In this document: piece by piece, positions 22,250-34,022 of the stretch | Layout of the letters: each line of letters opens with the position of its first letter | Position numbering within the stretch: position 1 is the stretch's first letter | Source of the DNA: Atrina japonica | Taxonomy: Eukaryota; Mollusca; Bivalvia; Pterioida; Pinnidae | Reading direction: 5' to 3' | DNA: 64,000 nt | Assembly: GCA_030159075.1 (NCBI GenBank) | Contig: BROG01000072.1 | Span: 826,001-890,000 of the forward strand | Made by a program: the position numbers and the translations under genes | Notes under the pieces: generated by a model | Database searches by the model: none | The model's input: only the letters and a program-made list of their open reading frames with translations | What the model was told of the DNA's origin: nothing

Positions 22250-22760
22250 TGAGCAAAAAAACTTTCGTCTAACAGTCCCGGGTCAAGTTTGCGTTGAATA
22301 TTGCAATTTTATCGAGAAGGTCAAAAACAAAATTTGTGATCATATATCACACCATGAAAAAATTTTAAAAAATAGTACGAAGGCAAATAAGTCCTTATTA
22401 ATCGCACACCGGATTTTTAAAAACTGGTTAACAGCGTCTCCAAGCAGATGCCATTTTTTACCTACCAGAAATGAAGAGTTCCGACCAAGGGCGTTAATGG
22501 CTTTCCTAACCCGACATGCTCAGTTACGCTGGATGGTAGGACTCGCGCCAGACATCGGATATTTCTAAACTTGTTAATTTCAAAATAAGTTTTAAAAAAA
22601 TGGAACTGACAGTTTATTTTTGAGAATATTGAGATGTACTCATGTTGCAATTATCTTGTTTATGAGAGTCCTACTATTGCAAGTCCCATGAGGTCATTTC
22701 TGGGTTTCTCTCACGGACATCGAAATACTCTCGTATCATACCATGTATGATTTTAAATAT
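22250..22760 (-). promoter_or_regulatory. CpG-richer segment, possible LRRC41 promoter or 5' UTR exon
   Basis: CpG dinucleotides are clearly denser here than in the surrounding AT-rich DNA, for example the stretch reading GGCGCGAGTCC on the minus strand near 22545. A minus-strand donor-like TTCTG|GTAGGTAAAA lies at about 22465. The location about 5 kb upstream of the LRRC41 start exon fits a first non-coding exon. This is inference from composition and position only. Confidence 0.25.
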
Positions 22761-23926
22761 TACTATCGGTTATTAACGTAGAATTATTTTGGAATCAATT
22801 TCACTAACAAAAAATATGATGGAATTAACATTAACATAGTAACTGTGAACGCTTCAAATGAAAGACTGTATCAATTTACTGACGTAAAAGTTAACAGTAA
22901 ATTTCGACAAACATGACAGATTAGCTACTTTCTAAGGGGAAGAAACTCGGTCATCCTGCAGAAACATTTTTGAAAATTGTGTACACATTTACAGTAGAAA
23001 ATAAATTAGCTGATACAAACTTTCTATATAGGTTTTTAACACTTCCATAGCCATACAGAAATTATTAGATGAAGATAAAAGAACAAGTGAATAAATGAAA
23101 TGAAAATGTAATTTAAAGCTCCCCTCTCCGCTCAAAAAAAAAAAAAAGAAAAGAAAGGAAAAGAGAAAGCACTTTATTTACTTTCTGTCTGTTTACATTA
23201 CTTCTGCAGTTTAAATTCTGCTATTGTTCATAATCTGCATCCAAAATTTCATTATTAAAATGAATTGCATTGTTTTAAAACACTTTAATGGTCATTCATA
23301 ATTGTGATACATTTGAGAGTCTTGTTGAATGTTCGTATTTTGATGCTTTTTTAAGTATACAAATGTATTTCCCAGGGCTCACACTGCCATTAGTCAATAA
23401 TTCATTAAGCCATGGATTCATTTTTCTCATCATTGGTTAAAAATGAAATTGGCTAATTTTCTGCCTAATTTTTGTTCCTGTTTGGTGCATATTTTGAGCG
23501 ATCACAGACAAATACGTTTGACCACTGATAAATAAAGCCTAGGCTCTTTATATTGCTGGTTTGAAAGCATGAGTAAGACCAAGGACAGTTTTCACTGTAA
23601 CAGCTCTAGCAGGATTTCTTGAAAGTTATCCCATTGGCCAATCAAATCAACCACCAGAATTTGACAAAAATTTGCAACATGTATAAATAAACCAGTAGTT
23701 TGCACTTGCCATCAGCCTGTTGTCTAATTGTCTTAATGCAAGAATCACGAGGACAGAAGTGTCAAATAAGGTGCAGAATTTCCGTTTATCTATGAACATT
23801 TATTTCTTTATCACATGCAACATAGAAACTTTATAAAATTTTGACAAAGCGTCAAGAAAAAACGGAAAATGCGGGATCTGTAGCACAATGCCACTCATTA
23901 CATATAATTATATCTCGTATTGCCAA
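22761..23926. other. nothing recognised
   Basis: AT-rich sequence with no exon or repeat family that I can support. Confidence 0.4.
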
Positions 23927-23928
23927 TA

Positions 23929-24229
23929 CCGTATTCTACCCAATAAGCGCCTACGAAAAAAAAAAGAAAAAAAGATGTGGGCGCTTATTGGAACTAATCA
24001 ATAGTCAAACTGAAGAAAAGCATTTAATTTTTACAAGGGTCAGTGGTAAAATTGTTGTAGTTAATACAGTGGACACCTATTGACATTCTTGTGTTGTATG
24101 GGGCTAGAGATAACTGTTATTTACGTTTTTGTGGTCCACATTGCCTTGTCAATTGGCTAGGAAAGGTACGTTATCATGTGTAAAAACGGAGGGGTGCTTA
24201 TAAGCTTATAAATAGGGACATGGAATGCT
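23929..24229. mobile_element. MITE, CCGTATTCCACCC family, TA-flanked
   Basis: Starts CCGTATTCTACCCAATAAGCGC after TA (23927-23928) and ends with GGACATGGAATGCT before TA (24230-24231). The body (GTCAGTGGTAAAATTGTTG, ACACCTATTGACATTCTTG) matches the inverse of the copy at 60883. Confidence 0.6.
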
Positions 24230-24231
24230 TA

Positions 24232-25133
24232 ATGGATTGAATGTGGTGTCGGTGGAGCAGCATATCATTATTAACATTTGTCAGATGTATCGATACATGG
24301 GTATTTCACTAAACAATGATACTTTTAAAAATTGTCCAAACAATGACCAAGCTGCGCTCGCTTTCAAGGCTTTGCCTTAATTCATATTAATTACTAATAC
24401 CCAATTTTTCTTTGAGCTTGGAAATGAACATGTTGGCCTCAGTCAGTCGTCCAGTTGACAAAAGTTTTAGAATAAAGCGGAAATACAATCGGGTACCAGT
24501 TTAAAGGAAAATATTAGAGTTACGTCCCTTCCCAGGTTTTGTAAAACCAAAAACGGATAAAAGTATGTCTAGTACGGGTTTCTATAATTTTGATTATGAA
24601 ATGCATTTGGCGTTGGGTTATGATAATAAGTTAAGAATTTAAACGCCTCAGAGGTTATGTTAAACAAACTGATTATGTACAAGTTTTAGATGGTAAATGA
24701 GTATCGATACAGAGACTTTTCAGGAGCAATGACACTCATTTTTACAGTGGGTACTCTAAGACGCGTTTATCCATTAATTGGCCTTGTATAGTACCATTTC
24801 TTCTTTCGAAGTATACATTTCTTTTAAATCCGAGGTCAACTAATTAATGAAGGAATCTTATTAAAAGAAACGATAGTCTTGAACATTGGTTTTGACATAT
24901 TTCGTAAAACTATAAAGATCTTTGGTGTTGTTAATATTATGATATGCATGTTTATATAAATTACGACATTACGAAATGATTTGTATAATATAACTTTATA
25001 AGGTAACAACATTTAATTCTAATTCGGCATGTACTAATAACATTAAATATAGTCTCTAATGAGTTTCAACCCGAATTTATAGAATTAAATATATACCTAC
25101 ATAGGCATTGATATAAAAATATACTAATTTCAG
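24232..25133. other. nothing recognised
   Basis: No exon, repeat family or regulatory cluster that I can support. Confidence 0.4.
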
Positions 25134-25191
25134 TGTTTGGAAGCTATAAAAGGGCATCTTAGGACTTATGAAATTAATAAATACGGATTGT
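25134..25191 (+). CDS. possible 58-bp internal exon
   Basis: A good branch/acceptor (ACTAATTTCAG at 25123-25133) and a strong donor (GTAAGT at 25192) bound 58 bp. Only one frame is open and reads CLEAIKGHLRTYEINKYGL, phase 0 to 1. No family is recognised and a long (TA)n array follows immediately, so chance is possible. Confidence 0.25.
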
Positions 25192-25196
25192 GTAAG

Positions 25197-25311
<115 letters not shown>

Positions 25312-26432
25312 CCAGTATCAAACCACCTAGAATATGAATTTTGCATTGTATTTTACGCCACACCGTCAACAAATTTTCGGTTATGAATACTGTGGCGGCC
25401 AGTTTTTAATGGTTGGTGATAGAACCCGGTAAATAGGGTTTTAATCAGCAAAAAGACATTTCCAAGTACTTGACATCAAAACTGAAGTTCATTGCGTCAA
25501 GTATACGACTTCCTTTAATCTTCTCTTTTTAAAAAAATCTTAACTGATTCAATGATACTCCTGATACTGATAAATCTCGGGGGGTTTAATATAAGAATTT
25601 TTTCTTGTTTTCAAATCCCCACTCATTTGTAATTATATATTCTATATGATGTGCTGCATTTTCTGAAAATAAAATACATTTTTAACTAATGATACTTTTT
25701 GTTTCCGGTTTAGAATTCTATGCCAATACGTTAATATTTGTAAACTACTTTTACAATGTAAAACCTAGAGTACTGCCTATGCCATTCATAACTTCTTTTG
25801 AATTATCGATGTAAAGTCAACGAGGCGATAAATCATAGGAGAGTAAAAAAGAAAAACATAGGAAGCAAAAATGAGTGACGGTGACTGCAATCAAAAAAAC
25901 TTACACGTAAGCAACATGATAAAGATATTTTGACATAGATGGCTTAGATGCTAAGAACCGTGCATGTTTTTTTTTTATAATATATACCCATTATATTTAC
26001 ATTTTGGTAACAATCGATGTCATGATTTCAGTCATGTGAAATGTGGTTAACACAAAACTGAGTGCCAGTTATAATAGTTACAGCTGCAATGAAGAATGTA
26101 TTTTACGATTTTTATTTTAAGAAGGAGACAGAGAAATAAAAATAGTGAAATACCATCTTCGTTGCAGCTGTACCTAAGTGTCAGTGTCATAAGTGTGGTT
26201 CTGTCAGTGCTAGACAAGGACAAGTGCGACATTTCTCAATGTTTTCGGTCGTCACGTTGATCTTGTATACCTATGCACCATTAATTTCTTGTTCAATAGT
26301 GGCTGATAAACCATCTACAGTACACCTATTGTGAATGGAGATAATACAATGCTGTCGACCTATTCTGTGCCCCAAAGCTCTAATAATTGTTGTATTGATA
26401 AATTACAATGTTTGAAAATCAAATTGTTATTG
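25312..26432. other. nothing recognised
   Basis: No supported gene or repeat family. Confidence 0.4.
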
Positions 26433-26436
26433 TATA

Positions 26437-26579
26437 TGTAAAAGAGACAAATACTGCCTCTGCTTGGATTCGAACCTAGGACCCCTGGTTTACAAGTCTG
26501 GCGCTCTACCGATCGAGCTAAAGGGGAAACCCCACTAGTTCAAGCTAGTAGGAACACCATAATAACTAACCCTGCCACA
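26437..26579 (-). repeat. TRIM LTR, distal copy
   Basis: Contains a box A TAGCTCGATCGG (26520-26509, minus) and a perfect box B GGTTCGAATCC (26476-26466, minus). Between them CTTGTAAACCAGGGGTC is identical to the anticodon-to-variable region of animal Thr-tRNA (UGU) as I recall it. The acceptor and anticodon stems no longer pair, so it is not a working tRNA gene. Confidence 0.75.
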
Positions 26580-26701
26580 TTATCCCCTCCATTGAAAGAG
26601 TCGTCCCGACTCTCTTAGAGGTAGCTATCACCTGTGGGGCGATTCAAGGATATTCACTTTCACATTACCAGGAAGAACCCAGGTCCCAACGTGGGCGCCA
26701 T
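26580..26701 (-). other. TRIM internal region with PBS, hairpin and PPT
   Basis: In minus orientation: TGGCGCCCACGTTGGGACC at 26700-26682, a stem-loop GAGTCG/CGACTC with a three-base loop at about 26599-26613, and the purine tract GGAGGGGATAA at 26590-26580. The second internal copy at 26844-26966 has the same layout. The palindromic stem-loop could serve RNA dimerisation or packaging, which is speculation. Confidence 0.65.
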
Positions 26702-26843
26702 TGTAAAAGAGACAAGTATTGCCTCTGCTTGGATTCGAACCTAGGACCCCTGGTTTACAAGTCTGGTGCTCTACCGATCGAGCTAAAGGGGAAACCCCAC
26801 TAGTTCAAGCTAGTAGGAACACCATATAACTAACCCTGCCACA
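26702..26843 (-). repeat. TRIM LTR, middle copy
   Basis: Intact box A and box B as in the distal copy; about three substitutions and one indel apart. Confidence 0.75.
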
Positions 26844-26966
26844 TTATCCCCCTCCATTGAAAGAGTCGTCCCGACTCTCTTAGAGGTAGCTATCACCTGT
26901 GGGGCAATTTAAGGATAATCACTTTCACTTAACCAGGAAGAACCTAGGTCCCAACGTGGGCGCCAT

Positions 26967-27108
26967 TGTAAAAGAGACAAATACTGCCTCTGCTTGGATT
27001 CAAACCTAGGACCCCTGGTTTACAAGTCTGGTGCTCTACCGATCGAGCTAAAGGGGAAACCCCACTAGTTCAAGCTAGTAGGAACACCATATAACTAACC
27101 CTGCCACA
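26967..27108 (-). repeat. TRIM LTR, proximal (5') copy
   Basis: First LTR in the element's own orientation. Box B carries one change (GGTTTGAATCC), box A is intact. Confidence 0.75.
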
Positions 27109-27919
27109 TATACACATGTGGAGTCATCTTTCAGCAGTCAGTTGATACACATTTTATTACTTTGTGTGCTGAATCAACAATAGAATTATGGTTTAAACTC
27201 CAATACCCACATGTTTTCTCAACCTCATTAAATTCCTTTAATTCTGTACGCTTCATCTATTATACATTATAATATTTGTTACCATGAGCATACATGACTT
27301 CAAAGACATCATAAATATAGGTCATCATCAGAGTTCGAGTGGAAAGTGTGTATAGATTGTTTCAAGAAAGTGTTATTGTTTAATCTGACAAAGTATATAA
27401 GCACCAATTTGTCCCTTAAAATTTTATCAAAATTTTGTCTTAAATGGAATGCTGAGAATTGTGCCATGCTTGGTAAATAATAAATATTCAGTTCATTAAT
27501 CATAAAAAAACAAAAGAAAAACGTGATAAAAATAATTTTGGCTAAATTGTGTAATATTTTTTTTTAATGTCTTAATGATAAATATTATTTTGGAACGAAC
27601 TTTAGTGCCTTCGGACAACATGGGCAGTATCTTAAACCCAGCACAACAACAGACGCTCTTTTAAATTGTATCCATTCTCTGTAAATATTCACTTGTGTCC
27701 ATCTAAATTGCACCACAGTAAGGAAGAAATGCATATTAGGTAAACTGGAACCAAATATATAATGTTAATAACGTAAAAGTCATGAGTGTTAGCAGAGTTT
27801 TTAAATTCATCGGTCTTACCAGAAAAACCGGTAAATTTTACAAATGTCTGATGAAATCTATCTGATAACTGGACCAAATGATCAGTAATTTTCTATTTCG
27901 TTTCAAGTGTATATATACA

Positions 27920-28787
27920 TGTGACGAACCTGTCTATTCTTGCTGATATTTTTCTTTGATCTATCATTTAGTTTATTATAATTTTATTTCTTTCTCATTT
28001 ATTTTCTAATTACCTAACTTTAACAGTACTAACCTAACTTTAATATAGCAAGCTTCAGCAGGTTCCGCTTGATTACATTGTGTCTTCGGAGGTCACTTTT
28101 CTATGAATTTTATTCGCTCATTAGGTTATTCCGGTATTTCCAGAAAGTGCTACAATTATAAAACATGTGTGACACAATGTTATGCCCTCTATTTCCCTTC
28201 CTTTGTCTTATTGATATGTTCGTATGAGGTGAACTTCATTTTTATATCATTTGTAATCCTTCCTGTCTGTTGCCATCATTCACTTCTACCAAATAAAATG
28301 ACTATTTTGGACACTAGTCATGTGTGCTTTCATGTATCTTGAGTATGTTTTAATGTTTTTGTTAATTTATATTATAATTTTATAAAGTGGTAATTTTTGT
28401 CGTCGGTCTGACATGGGGCACAAGATACCTGTGAAATAGTTTGGGTTAAGTAAAAATAATTACTATTCATTTTCGTACTTTATTTTAAGGAAGACTGAAA
28501 TATGAAAGAGTGTTATTAGTTTACTTTGGTAGTTTTATTTGGCAATGTGTGGCCAGTAAAACGTATTCCGGTATGTGACAGGTTTTTCACGTGTTCAAGT
28601 GTTTCTAGGCTTAGACCTTCGGACATGTAATTTTAGACCTGTGATTGTCGTTTTATTTTCTGTGAAAGCTAGCCAGTCGGCAGTTATACAAATCTGCATC
28701 CGAAAGGGGCAGTCAAACCCGTGTTTGTTTATATTTGTAACTCGCCCGTGTGTGCGTGTGTAGTTCATGCTAGGATGAAACGTTACA
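27920..28787 (+). mobile_element. solo LTR, 868 bp, 4-bp target duplication
   Basis: Begins TGTGACGAACC and ends GAAACGTTACA with TACA directly repeated on both sides (27916-27919 and 28788-28791). An inverted homologous copy lies at 21262-21935. AATAAAATG (about 28292) and TTATAAAGTGG could be poly-A and TATA signals. No ORF of note. Orientation is arbitrary because no internal region is attached. Confidence 0.55.
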
Positions 28788-29159
28788 TACAGACCAGTAA
28801 AAAAAATTCTATGACCAGTGGAATTCCTTTATTCACTGGTCCCGTTGACCAGTAATTTTCTTCATTTCAAAATGTCTGCTGTTAGGCTTTACATATCGCT
28901 GGTATACACAGTGAATTGATCTTAAAGTAGAGCGCAGAATTAGATGACACGCTGAATTAGACGACATCCTGATACCTATTGTTTTGCCTTTTGTCTTATA
29001 TGATTGATAGTGGGCCATTTATCAAAAAAAAACTAGAATTACTGAAACACACCACAATTACTAGAGCAAGATACTATGTTGTAGAATATGTAAAAGATTA
29101 TTTTGTAACATGATTTAATGTATAATTATGGATTAATTAGTTACATATGAACAAGACCC

Positions 29160-29275
29160 AAATGAATATCTGAAACAAGACCGAAACAAACTTCAATTAC
29201 CGAAACAGGCCAGTCTTGTTTCTGTCTGTTTCGGTAATTGTATTCTATTGTGTTTTGGTCTTGTTTTGGAAGTTT
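29160..29275. repeat. long imperfect hairpin
   Basis: AACAAGACCGAAACAA...CAATTACCGAAACAG is followed within about 10 bp by CTGTTTCGGTAATTG...TTTTGGTCTTGTTTT. The central 15 bp of each arm pair perfectly. It may be a small fold-back transposon. Confidence 0.65.
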
Positions 29276-31200
29276 ATTCGAAATTAATTTAGTTTTGTAA
29301 AATTTTAGTCATTTTGGTTCTCTTCTCATTTTTAATCAAGCTTGATTGAAACTATCCTTATGGGAAGCTGCCTGGTTTACAAATAAAATGGGAATAGGAA
29401 CCACTGACACCCAAAAAAGGGTCAAAATATGGTTCATGTGCATCTCTTAAAAAAATTTTCAAAGGCAGTGATCAGCAATTTTGGTCTTGGATAACCATTA
29501 AGTTTAAGGCCCATTGTTTTCTTTTTGTTGTATAATTATTTATTTTATTGGATATCCTCTAGTTTAATCTGCAGTATAAAAAGGCCTAAAGATTTCATAT
29601 TTGATAAAATTGGGGGCCTGGACCATTCAGTATAACAATATATTCAAACAAAAAAATCACCTGATTCAGTCTAATTAAAAACCAATCTCTCACTGCTCTC
29701 ATTTTCTCATATGTTGCGTAGATGATCTAATGCAATCTGCTATGGGGTCACATATGTGTGAAATGTTCAACCAATGAAATGCAACTTACAAAATTGAATG
29801 GAAAGGAGATGTAATTTATTTTACGAAAAGGAAATCGTTTGTCCACAAAATGTTGTTGGAATATCTTCGGTGATTCAAACTCATTTCCGGATTTTGTGTG
29901 CTCAGTGTTGTTATTTATGAAAAAATTAGATACTTGCAAGATTGTGTATGTCGCTTTCTCATTGGTAGAAAATGACACACCTACGAGGTCATCCTCATGT
30001 GACCCCACAGAAGATTGGGTTAGATCTGAAACATGACATATCATGAAATCAGAAAATGGGAGCAAGTAGAGATCCATTAATAATTACATGTAGATTACAC
30101 TTGAGCATACATGTAGTTTATTTGAATGAAACTAACTAATACTAACTACTAATAGGTAACACACAAACATAATGCCTCTCAGCCACCATGATATTGCTAT
30201 TCTTGATGAAGACAAATGAACTTCATGTATGCTCATAAACTGTCTTATGTGAAATATGTAGACTATTTCTTGAAAAGATACAGATACATATACCAGTACA
30301 CGTATGGTCCTATGGTACATATTTTGTATGTGTACTGGTAGTTAAATGTCATCTGTATAGCACAGCCCTGCAAACTCCCCTCTGAAAGACAACTGAAACT
30401 ATCATACAATGTACCTGCATCAAAGTAACTCTTGCCACTGTTTTGCAGTGTTGAAGGCACCCAAAACAGATGATAATGATTTAAGTTCCCATTTCTGAAT
30501 GTACTGAATCTAAAAATTGATATATAAAGGGAAGTAACTCCTTTGACCCAAACTGAATTATTCACAGCAACACGTCTTTTTAAATGTAGATAAAGTGGAT
30601 CACCAGAGTTCAGTCAGAAACCAAAACAACACTGAGTGATTCTTATCCAAAAATAATGGTGTTAAGATAAAATATTTAGCCTTGTTCTGATTCCATTTAT
30701 TACTTTACATGTACAATATAGCTGTAATACTTTTGTGCTTACAATTACAAGTAGCCTGTTATCCTGTTATGATCTATAATTCAGACTCATTGGTAGACTT
30801 ACACATTTATATGAGCTGTTGTTGACTGCATTTTTTAACCAAAAAAATGATAAATCAACTCTAAATCATTTAAAGCAATGAAAAATATCTCTATTTCTTG
30901 TAATTTAAACATACACTGTAGTTTTTCAGTCATGAATACTATTACAATAAGGTATAACTCTGAAGTACATGTAATCGTTCTATATGCTAGTGACCTCTAT
31001 TTCAAACACTCCACAGATCTTTACCATGCATATTCAAATATTTGTACCTTTGGCATACATTTTCACAAAGTTAAAGTTGTCATACATGTACATGGGTCAT
31101 TTGGGTTATATTTAAAACCAAGGTACTATGTCATGAAAGCTGTGGCATGTAAAAGAACCCTCATAGTATTGGTGTCAGTCCATAGCACAGGTCAAAATTT
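29276..31200. other. no gene recognised
   Basis: A 109-codon minus-strand frame (29748-30077) and a 65-codon plus frame overlapping it have no family signature. I see nothing else. Confidence 0.4.
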
Positions 31201-31204
31201 GTAG

Positions 31205-31275
31205 AACTTCGCCATAAGCTGGTGACATCTCAATATAAGTGAAAAAGTCTTGACAGGATGTAAAACAACAAACAT
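31205..31275 (+). mobile_element. SINE family A, diverged tail fragment
   Basis: CGCCATAAGCTGGTGACATCTC and GTCTTGACAGGATGTAAAACAACA are a decayed form of the family A 3' end. Confidence 0.4.
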
Positions 31276-32340
31276 TATTGAAAGTATGAAACTGAATGTC
31301 AGATAAATATGGTCATTATTATTCTCATTATACATGTATGATCATTTTTTTTCTCATGGATGTGACATAAATACAAGCACTTACACCTGATTTCGTCTCT
31401 AAATCACACATACTTCCTTGACACTTGGTTTATATTCGCATAAAATACTAGAAGTATGATGGTGAATTCAAACTAGTAGTTATAACAGGTTACATTTGCC
31501 AAGTTAATTCTAACACATGCATTTTTTTTAATCACTTAGTGATCTCTCTCTGATGTATGTACAAGATAAGATATTGCAGAAAACCTGCATGTACAATGTA
31601 GAATTGCTGTTGATGATTACCTATATTGCTCATCTACATGTACAGGTATATTTAAAACTGTAGTCAACATAGAAGGGGAAATAACTTGTATAACCCAAAA
31701 TTTCCAGTTCACAGCTACATTGTACATACATATGTACATTTGTACATCTGGGGCCGAGACCATAAACAAGGAAAATTCTAAGACATACTTTATTCTCAAA
31801 AGTTAAGAATTTACTCATCAGAGTAAAAAGTGAAAACTCACGGGCCATAAAACGACTTTAGAATTTTTTCAGTTGAGATAAGATTGTCAAGGGGCAGAGT
31901 AAATCTTGTCCAGGACATACATGTACATGTACAAATGTATGTCCTAATTTATGTCCTGATTCTTCTAATTTCGATGTTTGAACATTATTCTTACTATAAT
32001 CTATGATTAATTATTTTTAAAATAACCAACCAAGAGGTATAAAACATGGTAAAAATCAAATAGGCAGCAAGTTTTGTGGCATAAAAAGGGTAAAAGATAT
32101 ACAATGTATATCTTTTTAAAAACATTAAAAACATCTTGTAAAATGCCAATACATGTCTGAAATCAGTAATTTATACATATAATATGTATAATGTATATAA
32201 TACACTATTGAAGATAAAAGTAAATTAGTATAAGTACATTAGATAAGATAAATGACTCGGAACATACACTGGGGCACATGTACCGGGCTAAATTTACACT
32301 GTCTCTATTGTTAATGTAAACAAACGTTGTATGGCCAAAA

Positions 32341-32614
32341 GCCGACCTGGCTCAGTTGGTAGCGCGCTCAACTCTGGATCGTGAGTCCCGCCGGCGGCAG
32401 GTTGGTTTCCTGTCTTTCGGATGAGAGAGTAAAAACTGGAGGTCCCGTGTCACAGTAGGTGTTGGCACGTTAAATAATCCTCACTGCTCTATTGCCGTAA
32501 GTGCAGAGCATAGGCCAAAATTTGAAGCCCTTCACCGGCATTTGGTGACGTCCCCACATGAGTGAAATATTCTTGAGTGGGACGTTAAACAACAATAAAC
32601 AAACAAACAAACAA
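32341..32614 (+). mobile_element. SINE family A, complete copy with 14-bp target duplication
   Basis: Starts GCCGACCTGGCTCAGTTGG, with a perfect box A TGGCTCAGTTGG at 32348-32359, and ends in (AAAC)n. TTGTATGGCCAAAA is duplicated on both sides (32327-32340, 32615-32628). The 3' domain TTGGTGACGTCCCCAC...TTGAGTGGGACGTTAAAC is shared by all family A copies in this window. The clean duplication suggests a fairly recent insertion. Confidence 0.85.
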
Positions 32615-33164
32615 TTGTATGGCCAAAACAAGCCAACAGAGAAAGAAGTGTTAGCTTCCTAAACCTATTTCACTCAAATAACACATTGTTTTCGAAAGCC
32701 AAAGGGTTAAGCATGTCCCAAAATACTCTAGGGCAATATTGACATTTGCGTTTATTTATCCCGAGGCGAACATACGGGGCAGCCATTTTCCCTGTTAAGA
32801 ATAACTTAAGTCAGCTAAATGCTGTACTTAAGTATTTTATCACTTGAGAAAGAAATTTTTCTAAGAATTTCTTTATGGTCCACAACTCTAACCAAGTTGA
32901 GAAAATTTCAAGATTTGAGTAAAATATTGAAGTTGAGTAAATATTTTGTCTGAGAATAGTTGTATGGCCCTGAGCCCTGAATCTATAGGTGATTATAATT
33001 AGCACTGATAGTAATACTAAATAGGAATAGACCAGTGCAGGCTGGGTCTACTGCACCAATGGTAATTAGAACCTTTATGTGGTATCTGTTCTGTAAAGAT
33101 CTCTTTCACAGAAATCAATAAAATTCCTATTTTTTCAGTCATCAAATGTTTCTGTTTACATGAA

Positions 33165-33305
<141 letters not shown>

Positions 33306-33409
33306 TTCTTCAAATTTAAAAAAACAAAACTGTATCCCCAAGTAAGATTTACAGGGGGTGACAAAAGCCATCAATATGTAAGATACATTGTAGTTTATAA
33401 GTACCTTTT

Positions 33410-33545
33410 ATGGTGGAACCTGTCTTGAGAGTCCACTCTTGTAAACAAAGGATCACATTTCAAAAGTCACACAGTCCAACAATTCTTTAAATAAAACCTT
33501 ATCAGAAACTAACCGTCTTGAGAAATCACATTTCAGTAGCAGATG
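33410..33545. mobile_element. MITE fragment, GAACCTGTCTTGAGAG family
   Basis: TGGAACCTGTCTTGAGAGTCCAC matches the end of the copy at 60341; the far end is not clear. Confidence 0.35.
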
Positions 33546-33859
33546 TGGTCTTTCAAATTATGGGATTTTTAGTTGATGATGTTTACAATTAAAATATTTA
33601 CATTTGCGGTGTTTTGATTGACTATTGTCATTTGTTTTAACTTTAGTTTAATATAATTCAATATCTGACATAACAATCACCTGATCGCCAGAACGAATGT
33701 CAGTTACATGTATATGACAGTTATATTCATGCCCATTGTAATAGTAGCACATCTCATGTGTTTACAAAATCAAATAAAAAGTCATGTTTATTGTCAAAAA
33801 GTTGTATAGTTTTTTCAAACATTTTAATTATAAGCATTAAATGTATTTTCTATTCATTT

Positions 33860-34022
33860 CTATTCTACGCGAATTACACCATGTGTGATCAGACTCCTAT
33901 TCGTTTCAATTTGCAATAAAACAATTAAAAAATACATTCAATCTGTAGCGAATTACACCATGTGAGACCAGACTCCCATTCATTTCAATTTGCGATGAAA
34001 CAAATAGAAAATAAATTCAATC
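33860..34022. repeat. two tandem copies, about 88 bp
   Basis: GCGAATTACACCATGTG...CAGACTCC.ATTC.TTTCAATTTGC is repeated with few changes. Confidence 0.6.

Larger units (their letters stand above)
26437..27108 (-). mobile_element. miniature LTR retrotransposon (TRIM-like) with three LTRs and Thr-tRNA-like promoter
   Basis: Three near-identical direct repeats (26437-26579, 26702-26843, 26967-27108; about 142 bp, differing at about three sites) are separated by two near-identical spacers of 122-123 bp. In minus orientation each repeat begins TGTGGCAGGG and ends CTCTTTTACA (canonical TG...CA). Next to the LTR lies TGGCGCCCACGTTGGGACC, a primer-binding site resembling Lys-type tRNA 3' ends, and before the next LTR a purine tract GGAGGGGATAA. 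TATA flanks both ends (26433-26436, 27109-27112), a possible 4-bp target duplication. The spacers have no ORF, so the element is non-autonomous. Three LTRs with two interiors suggest unequal recombination between LTRs or multimer insertion. Confidence 0.75.

Noticed and set aside
26456..26525. tRNA gene (also at 26722 and 26986)
   Set aside because: Box A, box B and the Thr-like anticodon region are present, but the acceptor and anticodon stems do not pair; the sequence is part of the LTR of a mobile element.
31381..31440. Minus-strand segment CQGSMCDLETKSG before a GTAAGT donor
   Set aside because: No acceptable acceptor; a stop lies just upstream in frame.
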